Shown one piece after another: positions 22,452 through 35,711 of a stretch of DNA of 64,000 bases (positions are counted from its first letter, which is position 1; every line of letters begins with the position of its first letter). A program made the position numbers and the translations under genes. Source of the DNA: Gentiana macrophylla (Eukaryota > Streptophyta > Magnoliopsida > Gentianales > Gentianaceae); NCBI GenBank assembly GCA_026214975.1, contig CM047810.1, positions 39,053,280-39,117,279 on the forward strand, read 5' to 3'. A model generated the notes under the pieces. That model did not search any database. It was not told the origin of the DNA and saw only the letters and a program-made list of their open reading frames with translations.

Positions 22452-25400
22452 ATCTCCTACTTGGCTTAAAGCCAATCTCTCGTACACACAAGACCAAGTG
22501 AAGACACAAGAATCTCATGCAATTCTCGCAACCAACCCTAAGCGTGAATGGATCGCTATCCGTGAGGACTCGGACTATCTTCACATCATGCTCCAAATGA
22601 TCAAGTCAAAAGGAACCGCATCAACACGCACACGAATCTCTGACGAGACCCCGGTCCTTGCCTAAGCGATGCATCCACTTATTATATCAACTATACCGTA
22701 AAAGTGGAAGAACCGCGCAAGGTTTCCGAACGAACCTCTTAGATCCATGTACTGCTCCCGCTGCACCTCTAAGGCACTTATGTGTTTTGGCCCAGTTGTA
22801 GAATCTACATCGATTTCTTGTTGAGAACACTTCTAGCTCACTGCCTCACTTAATTAAAGTGATAACAACCCCATATTTTAGCTCTCACTGTCTTCATAAG
22901 ACTCATGGTACATATCTGTATATCTATGTTTATTCGATCGCAAGTTTCAATAAACTAGAAATCCATCCTTAACACTTTTAAGGATATTCTCGACATCTAC
23001 CAGAATCACCTTCACACTTTCTCAAGACTCATGCAGTGTGAACATCTGGTTCAACTCACAACACTTATGATGGATCCTACAGCCTTGGCATAAGGAACCC
23101 TTCCATAAGTATTATCTTTCACCTTATCTTCAGGACTAACGTCCTGTCATAGATAAATCCCGAGAGTACTGGCTAACAGTATCTCTTGCTATGATCTATG
23201 ATAAACTCTTTTTGCATCTCAACTATAAAGGTGAACTGTGATAATCAAGCATTATTTATATCTATCACTATAGACTCTTATTTCCAAAATAAGAATTGCT
23301 ACTTCCAAGAACTTTCATAAAGGACTTGAACTACAAAATATTAATTGACTGTAACATGGGGTGTTGATTCCGAGAAGGATATTCAATACCTTGCTCGAAA
23401 ATCGTAACACTCCCACTAACCCCTTTGCACATTAGGCATATCTTTCCTCTTGATGAAATCAAACTCCTTTTTGATTTATCAATGCAATGAACTTATATTG
23501 AGGAACTTGTTTGAGCCCATAAATGGACCACTTAAGCTTACACATCATCTGACGTCTATGAACATCAAGCCATTGGCCCAACGTTTTCAACACTATCATA
23601 TAGCCATGATACTTAGCTGCAACAAGCACAATCTAAATAGACTTAACCATAGCTGGCAGCAAGAAGGTAATTACAAGGTCTACACCCTATAACCTTTAGC
23701 CATCAACTCAGCTTAACTAGTAATCGTATTACTATCCATATCAGCCTTTCATAAAGACCTCCTGCACCTTTCAGAGACATTCACTTTAGGTAGGACAGAC
23801 TGGGTTCATAACCCGGTTGTCACACATGGAATCTACTTCAGACACTATGGCTCCAAGCCATATCTTTTAATCTTTCCTTTCAAGCATCTCTACATAAGTC
23901 ATGAGATCTTCATTCTTCAAAATGAACACACTAGTAGCCTTTTCAGGCATGTGGTTATCTGTAGACTCATAGAATACTTGTGTGCATTGAGTAGTGTCAT
24001 GCACCTCATCGCAATGCGGCGCCTTCTCTTGTTCTAACAGTTGAATATCTCTTTGTGCTTCTCAAATTCTTTAGATATCTCCATTTACTCCCACTGTTTC
24101 TTTTGGAAGAAATACTTCCTCTGGAAGACAACATGCATGTAGACAAACACTTTTGCTCTGCGGATAAGTAAAAGATATCAAGTGTACTAGCTAAGATATT
24201 CCACATAGTTGCATATGTCATACTAATCAACAAGCCTTCCAGACATTGCATGCTTGCTAGAAGCACGATAACCCTAAATCATCGGTTAAGATAGATTTGA
24301 TGTCATCATTTTCCATATATGATATGGAATTCATTCAACCTTATACTTTGGAACTTGGTTAAGTATATGTTTCGAACAAGGGCATTACCCCAAAACAGGT
24401 AAGGGATACTTCGCATGGCTTATGTCATATCTTTATCGTAGAAAGTGTTATTTCCATTTTAGAGACGCAATCTAGTTGCGTATCCCAGAATGGTATCCTT
24501 CAATGGAGAATCTGATTCCTTTTCAGAAAACTTCTAAAACACCCTATAGGTATTAATTGCTTCAATCCAATTGAATATTAATTCCTAAGTTGTTCATTAT
24601 TCTCATATTCATTCTAGCTCAAACTTTTTGGATTTTCCGAATTACGTACTTCACTAAGTACATTCAAAATAGTCAAAGAGAGTATTAAACAATAATATCA
24701 TTTGTGGCATTAATTGTGATAAGCCAACAAACATCATTATGTTTAGGCTTTAGGCAATTTTCTAGAACTTATAACCTTTTCACAAAAGGGTATTTTAGTC
24801 ATCTTTAGATAAGTTACGTATTACCCACATGATTCGTAATCATATGATTTAGACATCATCAGAGTGACATTTGATTACAGCTTCTCTTCCACAGAGTCTA
24901 CATCTAGAACAACCACAAAATATCAAGGATAACAGCCACACAAATACTTGGTTGAGATTTTATCATCCATATCAACTATATGATGACACCAATCTAGTAT
25001 GTTAGATTTAGTGACCGTTCAACTTTATTGGAATAACATTTATTCCTTAAAATTGAATTTGTCTATTTAAATCCTAACAGATAACTGAAATCGTGTTCTT
25101 CATGAGAACCATAACACAATGACATTTATTTAATTCCTTTATCAGCTTACTAGACTCAGAATATTACATACTAAATGTTGCAACGTCTGCTTCACTTTCC
25201 ATATCTTAGAATATTCTATATTTAATCTTTCTAATTCAATCATACTCGTAAGATATCATATATCTTAGAATTGACTTGAGCTTAGATAGATATACCTCAA
25301 CTCACTTGCTTAGCATGGATATTTCAATAAGTTCTCTATTTAAGCACATGCCCTAACTTTCAATCCTTTAAGCACGTGTAAATTTTTCTTAGTTTAGTCT

Positions 25401-26005
25401 ACATAAGAAAATTACAAGAGCTACGTCTTTAACATTCTTTCATAAATAAAATCCAATATTTATTAGATAGTTTATATAACCTTTTGAATCATATTCAAAA
25501 CATGAACTATTCAATTAACTTTCAAGCAATGATTAAAGAATTAAGTTGACACTTAAATCTTATATTTTTGAAAACAGCCTTTCCGAAATTCGTTGTAGTC
25601 ATTCACATTCAACACATCTAATATTTGAATTAATTGTTATCGTATGACAGAATTACCCGTTGGACATCGTCGTATCCAATATATGATTTATTCGTCGAAA
25701 CTCATTTTAAGTGATTTAATCACATCATGATCTTCCGGTTTTGACTGGTAGTTAAAGTCTTAGAGCACTCCATCAAATATGTAGTCTCCTTTGTCTCTAA
25801 CTACTATGACACAGTTGCTCGGGTCATTGCTTATTTTGAAAGGATTAAAATTACTTAACCTTATTTGAGAAATTTTCTCAAAAGGTAACAGTCATCTAAT
25901 TTAGGTTTTAACAATCGAGAATAAAAACATAAATAAATGTTTGCTAAAAACTACAACATAAAAATAAAGATAAAAGAGTGTTGGTATCTATATATGCAAA
26001 ATAAA
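22452..26005 (-). pseudogene. Decayed gag-pol region of element 2
   Basis: Coding origin is seen only by alignment to element 1. RNase H remnant lies at about 22780-22900 ('gttgtagaatctacatcg' against 'gttgtagagtctgcagtag' near 6034), RT at about 23400-23640 ('cttgatgaaatcaaactcc' against the same block near 6740), and the RT N-terminal region at 23800-24010. Integrase and gag equivalents (24010-26005) are too diverged to read. No frame longer than about 90 codons remains, and none keeps a catalytic motif. Element 0 carries the same decayed version. Confidence 0.75.
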
Positions 26006-27822
26006 AGAATGGTCTTTTGCTTTATGATTTTGCTCCCACTAGTCACATACTCCCAATTGACTTTCAAGAATTTTTTCAAAATTCTTTAGTGGCTGAGATC
26101 CAATCTAGTTTCCTCGATTCCCGGCGGTGATCGATCAACCAATATAATTTCGAAAGGTAGGTAACTCTTTACCAATCACATCTCTATGTAATTCTCAGTG
26201 GTTGACTAGTCAACTCCTTGACAATGCATATGACTATGTGTTAGTCAACCAATTGTCTCTAAAATTAGACAGTCCTGACGATGGCCAATCACCGTAAAAT
26301 TTTAGTTGAGTAATAACCCAATATTCGCGAGATCTCATACGATCATGTCTTAATAATGACGATATACCCGAGGTATGTCAACTCCCGGCGGTGGTTGATC
26401 AGTTGGATCTGAACAAGGGCTCTCCACCGTCGTTATAATATTGGGAGACAAAATTACGACTTAATTTTTGTTGTGGGAGTATTTTACAAGTTAATTCATT
26501 TAATTAATTTCAATTACGGTCTCATCAAATATATCTATCTCTATAGACATACATCCTACACATTCATCTTGATCATACCTTGTCATGCATCTATCGTATC
26601 ATATAAATAAATACGTGCACAAAATAAATAAATGCATAAAGTAACCGGTATGATCATGGACTTTTCCTAAGTGCGGTTTTGAATACAAACTGACGAAACC
26701 ACGGGTTACAATCTAAGGGTAGCTGCAACATCCAATAGGATCTATATATCTTCTTTTCTTTGGCCTCCATCTTCCGCTCCATTCTTGTTACATAAAAATC
26801 TATTTAATAAATTTATACACCCGGGTGAGCTAACGGGAATGAGATAATTGTAGAAAATAAACTAGGTCACGTTCTTCATAACGGCTTAGGACAATTTTTA
26901 AACCAACAGTAAAATTAAATCATTCATATAAATCCTATAGGTCGATTCCATGATCAATCAGGGTCCATACCATTATATTACATCAATCACAATATCTAAT
27001 CCATACAATAAAAATCTTATGAAAAATATAAAATCTAAAACTACCAACTTGCGTCTTAAATAATCAATTAACGTTTAATCAATTAAATAATTTTATCAAA
27101 TCAATTAACTAATTAACATTTAATTAATTAAATGATTTTAATTGAAATAAAATAAAAGATTAATTTAAAACAATTTATATTTCATTTATATTCGTTAGAA
27201 TTATTCTAAAATAAAATTAAAAAAAACTAGGTCACTTTTGTTTCCTTTCCTTTTGGTTCCTAACCAAAATGATTGATTTGGTTTCCAAAACCAAAAGACA
27301 TCGACCAAAGCCTTTATCAAATATTTGGTAAAGGGTTAGGTTAACCTTAAAGGGATGCATTTAGTTTTCTAAACAAAAATGCATCGACTTAGACCATTAG
27401 CAAATATTTGGTAAAGGCCTAGGTTAACCTTATGTCCACAATTGTGAACCATAGGTCAAACTCTTTTACTCAACAAATAGAGTGGTGATCATTTTAATGC
27501 CATATGACATTCCAATGATCCAAACTATTTGAACCATTAGCCACATGACATCAACTAAACAAAATAGGTTTCAATGTAGCATAATGAATCACAAAATAAC
27601 AAAACAAAATATCGGGGTTCCACCAAAAATAACACCAGCCGGCACCACATTGGGGGGGAGCCGACACCGCCACCGATTCCGTGGGGTGTGCACCGCCGAT
27701 CGGCCGAGCACCTTAAACGCCGATTATATATATTTTTTTTGTGTTTCGTTTCGTAAATCTAAATCATGCATTTAAAATAATTACTACACAAATTAATTAT
27801 ATATTGCTTAAGATCGAAGACC
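26006..27822 (-). repeat. 5' untranslated leader of element 2
   Basis: Same leader as at 2277-3865 and 9590-11339, with the 'gctcccactagtcac' block at its gag side and 'gatcatggacttttcctaag' in the middle. The sequence 'ggtttccaaaaccaaaag...' is repeated with variation at 27280-27390, a local duplication not seen in the other leaders. Confidence 0.75.
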
Positions 27823-27834
27823 TCTCTGATACCA
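27823..27834 (-). promoter_or_regulatory. Primer-binding site of element 2
   Basis: The minus strand reads TGGTATCAGAGA, the initiator Met tRNA PBS with its last base changed, one base from the LTR. Confidence 0.85.
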
Positions 27835-28225
27835 CTATTTGGATATCTATGCGGGAATGCAATATAATTTAAAATTTTAATTTCTTTTACCAAGATCGAC
27901 TTCGTTTAAGCAAGAAACATAAAGTAGTAAATGAGAAAGTTACATTGGATGATCTAAAAGATCGAAGCTTTATCGTCTACGAAGGAGTAGTTGTGCACGG
28001 AGCCGCCCAAGCGTTCGGCCTCTATCGCTAGTCCACACGAACAACTCGCCGGAATCCCTTCATGGTTGCTACTAGAAAAACTCGATTGCTAGACCATCTT
28101 TTTCTCTCTCTCAAAACTCTCTCAAGAATATTCTCAATATTTTCTAGTAAAATATCTCTCATGCAATTGATGTGTAAAAGGCTTGGCACCCCCTCACCTT
28201 ATATTGATGAAGGTGGCGCCCCATA

Positions 28226-28390
28226 GAGTGGCGGATCCAGAAATATTATTCAGCGGGGTCCGTAACTTTTTTTCAGAGTAAATTTTATTTTTCACGGGGT
28301 CCGAAATATTTTTCTACACATAAAATGTAGAGTTTTCTTATATTAACGGGGTCCACGGACCCCTTTTAGCAAATGGTAGATCCGCCTATG
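28226..28390. mobile_element. 165-bp hAT-like MITE in LTR E
   Basis: Inverted ends GAGTGGCGGATCCA and CATAGGCGGATCTA are flanked by an 8-bp duplication, gccccata (28218-28225) and gccccatt (28391-28398). LTR D has the empty site 'gcgccccatagcccc'. The inside holds three copies of 'cggggtcc' plus a reverse 'ggacccc'. It shares the GGCGGATCC end with the element at 63038-63272. Confidence 0.8.
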
Positions 28391-28612
28391 GCCCCATTGC
28401 CCCTAAATTGCCTTGGAGAAGAATCTTGAGTGGAGTAGGGAGAAAGAAAACATTTTACTAGTAAAATAAAGAAAATATCTTTGAATGATTTATCTCATTT
28501 AATATTCAATATCTTATATTAAATATTTCCAAGATAAATATCGTCAATATCTAATATTAAATATATCTTTATTGTATTATCATAAATCAATTTACACATG
28601 TGTGCAAAAAAA

Positions 28613-28638
28613 ATATATATATATATATATATATATAT
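28613..28638. repeat. (AT)n tract, left half of the tract split by element 6
   Basis: AT dinucleotides directly left of element 6. The tract continues on the other side at 35717-35800, and LTR D has a single unbroken tract at this place. Confidence 0.9.
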
Positions 28639-28824
28639 TGTAAAAGTAAAGGTGGGAAAAACTGTATCTCATTCCATTAGATAATCCCTTTATATAGGGT
28701 CACGGTTACAATGTGAACACAGATTACATTGATGGCAATAAATACTGATTGAACGTTACATAATAACCGAAAGATAATCGTCATTGGCTTTGACGAAGGC
28801 ACATAATAGTATTTTCCTTCAACA
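28639..28824 (-). repeat. 3' LTR of element 6 with TATA box
   Basis: Plus strand 'tgtaaaagtaaagg' to 'ttccttcaaca'. The minus strand carries CTATATAAAGGG at about 28687-28698, a clear TATA box. Outside its inner end the minus strand reads CACAAGGGGGAG, the polypurine tract. Confidence 0.93.
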
Positions 28825-29026
28825 CTCCCCCTTGTGCCAAGTCAAAGGCGAAATGGTGCATGGATCGTTGCCTCGTTAAAAACCTTGCCAAGTAACAAAA
28901 CCCAGTGGGACAAAATAAAACTTGGTCAAAGGGAAAAAGAGCACAACGCACCTTTAATCTTTAAGGATAACATGTGTGTATTAGACTCCCCCTGAGGTCT
29001 ATATCTCCCCCTGATCCTTACACCGA

Positions 29027-29818
29027 TCAAGGAAGCTTTGAAAGCCTTCGCATTCCTATATTTTTCACATGTTCCTCAAATATTGCTTTAGGCAGTGACT
29101 TGGTAAACAAATCTGCCACATTCTCCTCAGACCTTACTTGATTCACTTGAATCTTGAGGAGAGCTTGTTGTTGCTGGTTATAGAAAAACTTTGGTGATAT
29201 GTGTTTTGTGTTGTCACCCTTGATATAACCAAGCTTCATCTGTTCGATGCAAGCTGCATTATCTTCATAAATGCAAGTAGGCTCTTCAGTGGTGGAACTT
29301 AAACCACTGGTCCCTCGAATATGTGTAATGATGGACCTTATCCATATACACTCACGAACCGCCTCATGTAGAGCAATAATCTCAGAGTGGTTCGAGGAGG
29401 TAGCCACAAGACTTTGCTTGGTTGATCTCCAAGATATCGCCGTGTTCCCAATGGTAAATACATAACCGGTTTGGGAACGACCTTTATGTGGGTCAGATAG
29501 ATACCCAGCGTCTGCAAACCCAACTAATACATTGTTTGGGGTTTCAGAGTAGGGGGTGGCGATTTCGCTGTCGACGTTTTCTTTAGGAGTTGTATTTTCA
29601 TTTACGGTCCCTCTTGTCTTTGTGTAGGGAAAAAATAGGCCCAAGTCAATGGTTCCTTTTAGGTATCGAAATATGTTTTTAATACCATTCCAATGACGCG
29701 CGTTGCGCTGAGTGAATCTAGCTAACAAGTTCACCGAGAATGCAATATCTGGTCGAGTACATTGAGCTAAATACAATAATGCGCCTATTGCACTTAAGTA
29801 GGGAATTTCAGCTCCCAA
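29027..29818 (-). pseudogene. Element 6 pol, RT C-terminus and RNase H
   Basis: A 263-codon open segment, the best-preserved part of this element. It starts inside the RT connection ('ALLYLAQCTRPDIAFSVNLL') and includes RNase H with 'VGFADAGYLSDPHKGRSQTG', 'SEIIALHEAVRECIWI', 'CIYEDNAACIEQM' and the end motif 'ENVADLFTKSLP'. It ends at a natural stop shortly before the PPT, so the C-terminus is likely authentic. The ATG at 29818 is internal to the polyprotein. Confidence 0.93.
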
Positions 29819-29849
29819 TAGCTCTTCGTCATCTTCCTTTGACTAAATG

Positions 29850-30760
29850 GATCTTTCTTTATGTCCAAACTTCGACCGATCATGGGAGTGCTAACAGGTG
29901 CACTTTGTCCATATTAAATCGCTTTGAGCATCTTTTGGACATATGCGGTGGTGGATAAGTATTCCACAAGCTCGGTGTTCTAGTTCAAGGCCTAGACAAA
30001 ACCGAGTTTTCCCAAGATCTTTCATCTCAAATTCGGATTTCAAATAGCTCGCGGTTTCTCTTATTTCATTAAGAGTACCTATTATGTTCATATCATCGAC
30101 ATATACTGCTACAATTGCAAATCCGGAACTTGTTTTCTTTATGAATACGCAGGGCATAGTTCATCATTCTTATATCCCTTCCCAATCAAGTAGTCACTTA
30201 GGCGGGTATACCACATCCGCCGGATTGTTTTAATCCGTAAAGTGAGCGTTTCAATCGATTGCAAACGCACTCCGTGGTTTAGAGTCACTTGACTTGGGCA
30301 ATGAAAGACCATCGAGCACTTTCATGTATATCTCTCGAATCAAGATCCCCATAGAGATATCTTTGTAACCACATCCATGAGTCGCATTTCCAATCCTTCG
30401 AAACAACTAAACTAACTAGGTAACGGAAAGTTATTACATCCATTACAGAGAGTATGTCTCCTCATAGTCAATTCCGTATGCGTTGTGAGAAACCTTGCGC
30501 CACAAGGCGAGCCTTGTACCTTAGGACTTCATTCTTCTCATTACGCTTTCGACAAATACCCATTTATGTCCTACAGTGCTTTACGCTTGGTGGGTTTAGC
30601 ACTACCGACCAAATACTGCTCTTTGTCGAGAGAATCTAGTTCTGCTGGATTGCTTCTTTCCATTGAGGCCAATCTGCTCTTTGTTGACATTCGCAATGAG
30701 CGTGGTTCGACATCATCGTGCTCTATGATTTCTTGAGCAACAAGATATATGCAAATATAT
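29850..30760 (-). pseudogene. Element 6 pol, reverse transcriptase
   Basis: The YVDD box is intact at 30092-30103 in 'VYVDDMNIIGT'. Upstream, 'MWYTRLSDYLIGKGYKN' and 'EGLEMRLMDVVT' pieces are visible in changing frames on the minus strand (about 30160-30420), and the part before them is heavily broken. The region would encode the polymerase of replication but cannot be translated through. Confidence 0.85.
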
Positions 30761-30899
30761 CATCAATGTGCATGGAAGATCTTTCCATCAACTCGTATGC
30801 ACTCTCATAATCCATTGAGATTTCTTTGTTCTCTGGAATCAATTCAAACATCGGAGCGTCCTCCAAGTATTGATTCATGGACATAATCAGAATCGAGAT

Positions 30900-32330
30900 A
30901 ATCTCATGAGAGGATTCTCTACATTGATGATTAATGGGTCGGATTGTGCCTTACTCGCCCTCTTCTTCCTTGGGTGAGTATCACCAACCAAGTGGTCTCC
31001 CTCTTCCTTTGGGCAGCCACGGCCTCATCCACACCTCCACTAAGTGTGGTCGCAATGCCTTTAGCTACAGACATTGTGCCCTTTTTGGGGACTTCTAACC
31101 TTGCAGCACGTTTGCGGTGGTATATGTGATCTTGTCACTTTAGCAATATCGAGAACGCGCGCATCGAATCACACGTTCAAGATTAAGTATTCTTTGCACT
31201 TCACTTTCACTTTGTGAGGTACGGGGATCAAAATGAGGCGAGTGGGGACAAACCACGACAATTCCTGCTGCTCCTTTAGAAAATCCTTTTCTTATCTCCC
31301 CTAACGACGGGAAGACAGTCTCATCAAAGTGACAATCCGCAAATCTTGCGGTAAATAGATCGCTTTCAAAGGTTCCAAATAGCGGATAATAGTTGGGGAT
31401 TCATATCCAACATAAATACCTAATCGTCTCTGAGGACCCATTTTAGTGCGCTGTGGAGGCGCAATAGGCACATATGCTGCACAACCAAATATGCGTAAGT
31501 GTGAAATATCAGGCTCATATCCAAAGAACCAACCGAGTACGCAGAAAATGGTTGGCTAGCAGTGGGTCTGAAACGAATAAGTAAAGCTGCGTGCAATATT
31601 GCATAACCCCAAGCAGATAGAGGCAAGTTGGTGCGCATAACCAATGCCCTGGCCACCATCTGTAGCCTTTTGATGGTGGCTTCATGAGACCATTCTCGTA
31701 TGCATGCATGGGGGTGCACAGATGTTCTACATCAATCCCGATAGACATGCAATAATCATCAAATGCTTTTGATGTGAACTCTCAGCGTTATCAAGCCTTA
31801 TAGACTTGATAGGGTGATCGGTGGTGGTGAGCCCTTAAACGTATAATCTGTGCTAAGAGTTTTGCAAATGCAACATTCCTTGTGGACAATAATGCGACAT
31901 GTGACCAATGGTGTCGAGGCATCCACCGAACCATAAAATACTTGAATGGCCCGCATTCGGATGGATAGGTCCACATATATCACCTTGTATTCTTTGTAAG
32001 AATGGAATGTGTTGTTTCATGTCTTTAGCATAGGAAGGTCTCGATCCTGCTTTTGCTAAAGAGCGTGCTTTGCAAAATGATTGGTGTGCCTTGGAAATGG
32101 TCAATGAGGAGAGGATATAACTCATCCGGTGCTTGAGGCGACAATGGTCGCTTTGAAACAACACTACTTTGGACACTTTGCATTGTGTCGGATTTTTGTC
32201 CCATTTTGTTTTTTCCTCGAAAGAAGGGATGTCCGTGTGAGTTCTTTAAAATACGGATCATCATATCTCGACCAGGGTGTCCTAGGCGATCATGCCAAAG
32301 CTCAGTATGAGTCGGTGTCCCAAATTTCAT
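30900..32330 (-). pseudogene. Element 6 pol, integrase
   Basis: The integrase core is spread over several frames. The segment at 31719-31420 carries 'IKRLQMVARALVMRTNLPLS' and 'AWGYAILHAALLIRFRPTAS', the region after the third catalytic acidic residue. The segment at 32176-31853 carries 'QRIQGDICGPIHPNAG', which includes the first catalytic Asp. The intervening sequence has frameshifts, for example near 31850 and 31750. Confidence 0.87.
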
Positions 32331-32838
32331 TGTTGGTGACAAGATAGATTCAATAATCCGAATAGTAGTAATATATAATCCATTAGATTGACTCATAAGC
32401 TTTTCTAGTATGCGTTTCCTTCCACATTCATTTGTGGTAATATACAAATATTCGGCCCCATTCTCACAAAGAGTTTCCAAATGATAACCGTTGGCACGAA
32501 TATCTTTGAAACTTAACAAGGTTCGATTGGCTCTAGGTGCATATAGAGCGTTTGTGACTTTTATCGTTGTGCCGTTAGGCATCAAAAATGTGGCATTTCC
32601 TCGCCCTTGTATTACTTGTGATGATCCAATCATCGTAGTCACGAGATGAATTACATGGAATTAACTCGACAAATAATTGTCTATTCCTTAAGATAGTGTG
32701 TGTGGTTCCACTATCAGCTAAGCACTCTATTTCTCCTCGATTCATTCCTACATTTAAATTAGATGAGATTAAAAAGTCGAAGACATAACTCATATTCTTT
32801 AGAGTTTTTCGATGGAGATAGAATGATATGCTTTTCAT
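32025..32838 (-). pseudogene. Element 6 pol, protease and GAG-pre-integrase
   Basis: Two overlapping frames. At 32838-32575 is the aspartic protease site 'CLADSGTTHTILRN', an intact D-S-G. At 32642-32025 the downstream part holds 'LYAPRANRTLLSFKDIRANG' and the HHCC start 'ELWHDRLGHPGRDMM'. A frameshift lies near 32600. Confidence 0.9.
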
Positions 32839-33127
32839 CCCGATATATATGTTTATTGTATGGTAGATGTATTGCTTTACACCTTAATAGTGCTATTTTC
32901 GAACCATGTATATATCGGTAAATAAAATCGAATAAAATTCAATACTTGAAATAAAATCCAAATTTATTAATAGGCTAACGAAAATCAAAATAAAAGTCTC
33001 GTACATCAAAATCCAATTCAACAAACCATTATTCAAATGAACTTTAAGACCAAAATAGTCTAATTAAAAATAAGGCATTCCGCCTTCACAATGTTCTTGG
33101 AAAAATAAATAAATAAGCAAAGCGAGA

Positions 33128-34210
33128 TCAATCAAAGTCCTGAACATCCATTGACCGAAAGGGGTTCTTGTTGCTATTGAAGTCTGCAATTGTGAGGTTG
33201 ACATCGTTGTCATTGCCTCCATCTTCCGTATAGTGGGCCTCTTGTTCTCTAGATTCCCTATACCTCTTGTAATTGGTCGCTACTTTGTTACTTGCTCGGC
33301 GGTGTATTATACCAATGCCCAATAACTCCACACCTATAGCAAGGTTCGGTTCCAACTCTCTCCTTTTTTCTTGAGGGTTCTTAGGTGCCTTTTGCACCTT
33401 AGCCTTAGGACCACCATGGCCACTAGGACCATCACCACCATTTCTGCGCCATACATTGTGGGACCTCCACGGCCCATACTACGGCCCTGGGTCCCTTTCC
33501 ACGTGGTGCATTGTTTCCATGTGGGTAAGGCTCAAGACGTCCAACTCCCTTTTCTTTGGGGTTCTTTCCACCTTTCATCTTGCCATAGTTAACCTCGGAA
33601 TTTTCTTTGTCCCAAAGTAGTCCGGCATTATTATTCATGAGAACTTGATCATGCCGCTCACCACTTGCGGCATGTTGATCAATTTGTGAAAGGTCGTAAT
33701 ATTTTTCTTGTCGTACTCAAACTTTATACCGGGTTTGCTAGTATAAGTCTTTGAAGTAGGAAAAGTGGAAAGAGTCTTCGATCATATCATCTTCTCGTGA
33801 GTTCCTTTCCACGAGAATTTGAGACGTGCTCTAAGACGCAACATGTCCTTGTTGAATTGGTCTACCCTTTGTAGTCAAGCAAGCGGATTTCATTCCACCG
33901 AGCGAGGCATATTACGGGAGTAAAGTGTCATGAATGTTCCCAAAACGTCCCTCTAGGGCATCCCACAGTTCTTTGGGTGTTTTCAACTGAAGGTACTCCC
34001 AGCGTAAGCTAGAGTCAATATGTCGCCTCAAGAACATTAGGGCATTTGCTTTTACTTTAGCAGATGGGTCGTCCTTAGGGTCGGTGGGTGTTTTGATAGT
34101 GAGAGTGTAGTCCTTTGCAACAAAGGCCATTTCCACATCTCAAACCCAAATGTGGTACTCAATTCCTTCCGAGTCCAAGATTTCAAATTCGGTCGAGTTG
34201 TATCAGCCAT
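33128..34210 (-). pseudogene. Element 6 gag with a damaged zinc knuckle
   Basis: It starts at an ATG at 34210 ('MADTTRPNLKS'), then shifts frame. The frame at 34136-33912 carries 'ALMFLRRHIDSSLRWEYLQL' and 'KELWDALEGRFG', typical of plant copia capsid. Near 33335-33290 the minus strand gives 'CYRCGVIGHWYNTP', a CCHC knuckle whose last Cys is lost. The C-terminal part (33280-33128) ends in 'IADFNSNKNPFRSMDVQDFD'. At least three frameshifts break the gene. Confidence 0.85.
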
Positions 34211-35532
34211 CTACATAAACAAGAGTGAAGAGCATATTAATTATGTAGTCATAAGACATCCACAATAATTAATTTCAAGAGTGTGAATTGGATCACGATG
34301 CCATGGTACATAGCGGTCACTCATTTTTTCGATGCTTTGTGAAGATACTTTATCACATTGATTGTTTTGTACTTAGTATATAACGCCTATGAAATTTCTT
34401 TATCATAGGATGACATATAATCTTATTTATAAGGCAATCAACATATAATTATTATGCTCAATTTGAAATTTCGGGCAAACATAGCACATAACATTTTTCA
34501 TGGCAACATGCATATACATATCAAATTGGCCATTGATTGTTTATTAGGAGTGAATCGTTTTTCTTATTTGTTCAATTGTTTATTACTATTTGTTAGGATA
34601 AATTTCTGCACTTTATCACATAAGAGACAACGGTAGTTGAAAAAATGAAATCAGGGGCCTTTCTATAGTCGTGCTTCACATATTCATTAACAAGGTAGCA
34701 CGGCAAGATCGTGTGTGAATCGAACCTCAGAAACCCTCCATTCTCCCCACTTACCAAGTCATAACTATTTTTCAGCCTCGATACTCATCAAAGACAAAGA
34801 GGTGAAGAACCCTAGGTTTAGTCATGAGAATTTATCAAAGCAAAAATTCAAACAGAGGAGTTCTCAAAAAAAAATATATATATATATATATATTCAAACA
34901 GAGGAGGAATTATTGTCAGAGCAAATGAGCAGATAGCGAAGAACCAAAAAATAACATCAACAAATTTACACCAGCCTCATAATCACTGTAATACCAAACG
35001 ATTGAACAATAAAGACCCAATGAACCAAATTAACAAAATGGAAGATAAATCAACTTACTTTGTTGCAGATCGCAGTAACAACAGAGAGGTTCCCCTCTTT
35101 GAGAGGAGAAACAATGGAGAGTTTAAATCGACGAGATGCAAAAAAAACAAGTGCTTACACTTTCCACATCATAATCGTGCATGCATTGAATATACCAACA
35201 ACAATTACTATAGAAATAAATCCACAATCATACATGAATACCAAGTTTGAGTTCTCATCACTTCTACGTATTCACAACTTCTTTTAGAATAAACGAATTA
35301 AAGCAATGAACAACAACCAAAAAAAAAAAAAAATAACGATATTCATGAAAAGGAAACATACCAATTGATTACTTACTGTAAGCACCGAAAATAAACTTTT
35401 CTGCAATTTCAATTGTTTTGCAACGGCTGAGTATTCAGCAAGTGGATTGCGCCGGCGGTTGGGCGGCGCGGCAAGAGGGTGGCGGCGGCGCTCAATTAGG
35501 TTTTTTTTTTTTCAGCTACGTCTTTGATAACG
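34211..35532 (-). other. Leader of element 6
   Basis: About 1.3 kb between the 5' LTR and gag with no coding signal. It includes an (AT)n run at 34871-34892 and a G+C-rich patch at 35449-35495 just inside the LTR. The base run next to the LTR reads, on the minus strand, CGTTATCAAAGACG, where related elements often have a tRNA-like PBS beginning TTATCA. I could not assign it to a particular tRNA. Confidence 0.6.
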
Positions 35533-35711
35533 TGTAAAAGTAAAGGTGGGAAAAAGCGTATCTCATTCCATTAGATAATCCTTTATATATGGTCACGGTT
35601 ACAATGTGAACACAGATTACATTGATGGCAATAAATACTGATTGAACGTTACATAATAACCGAAAGATAATCGTCATTGGCTTTGTGAAGGCACATAATA
35701 GTATTTTCCTT

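Noticed and set aside
27545..27775. 76-codon frame with Arg/His-rich segment
   Set aside because: It lies in the non-coding leader of element 2 and is not kept in the homologous leaders at 2277-3865 or 9590-11339.
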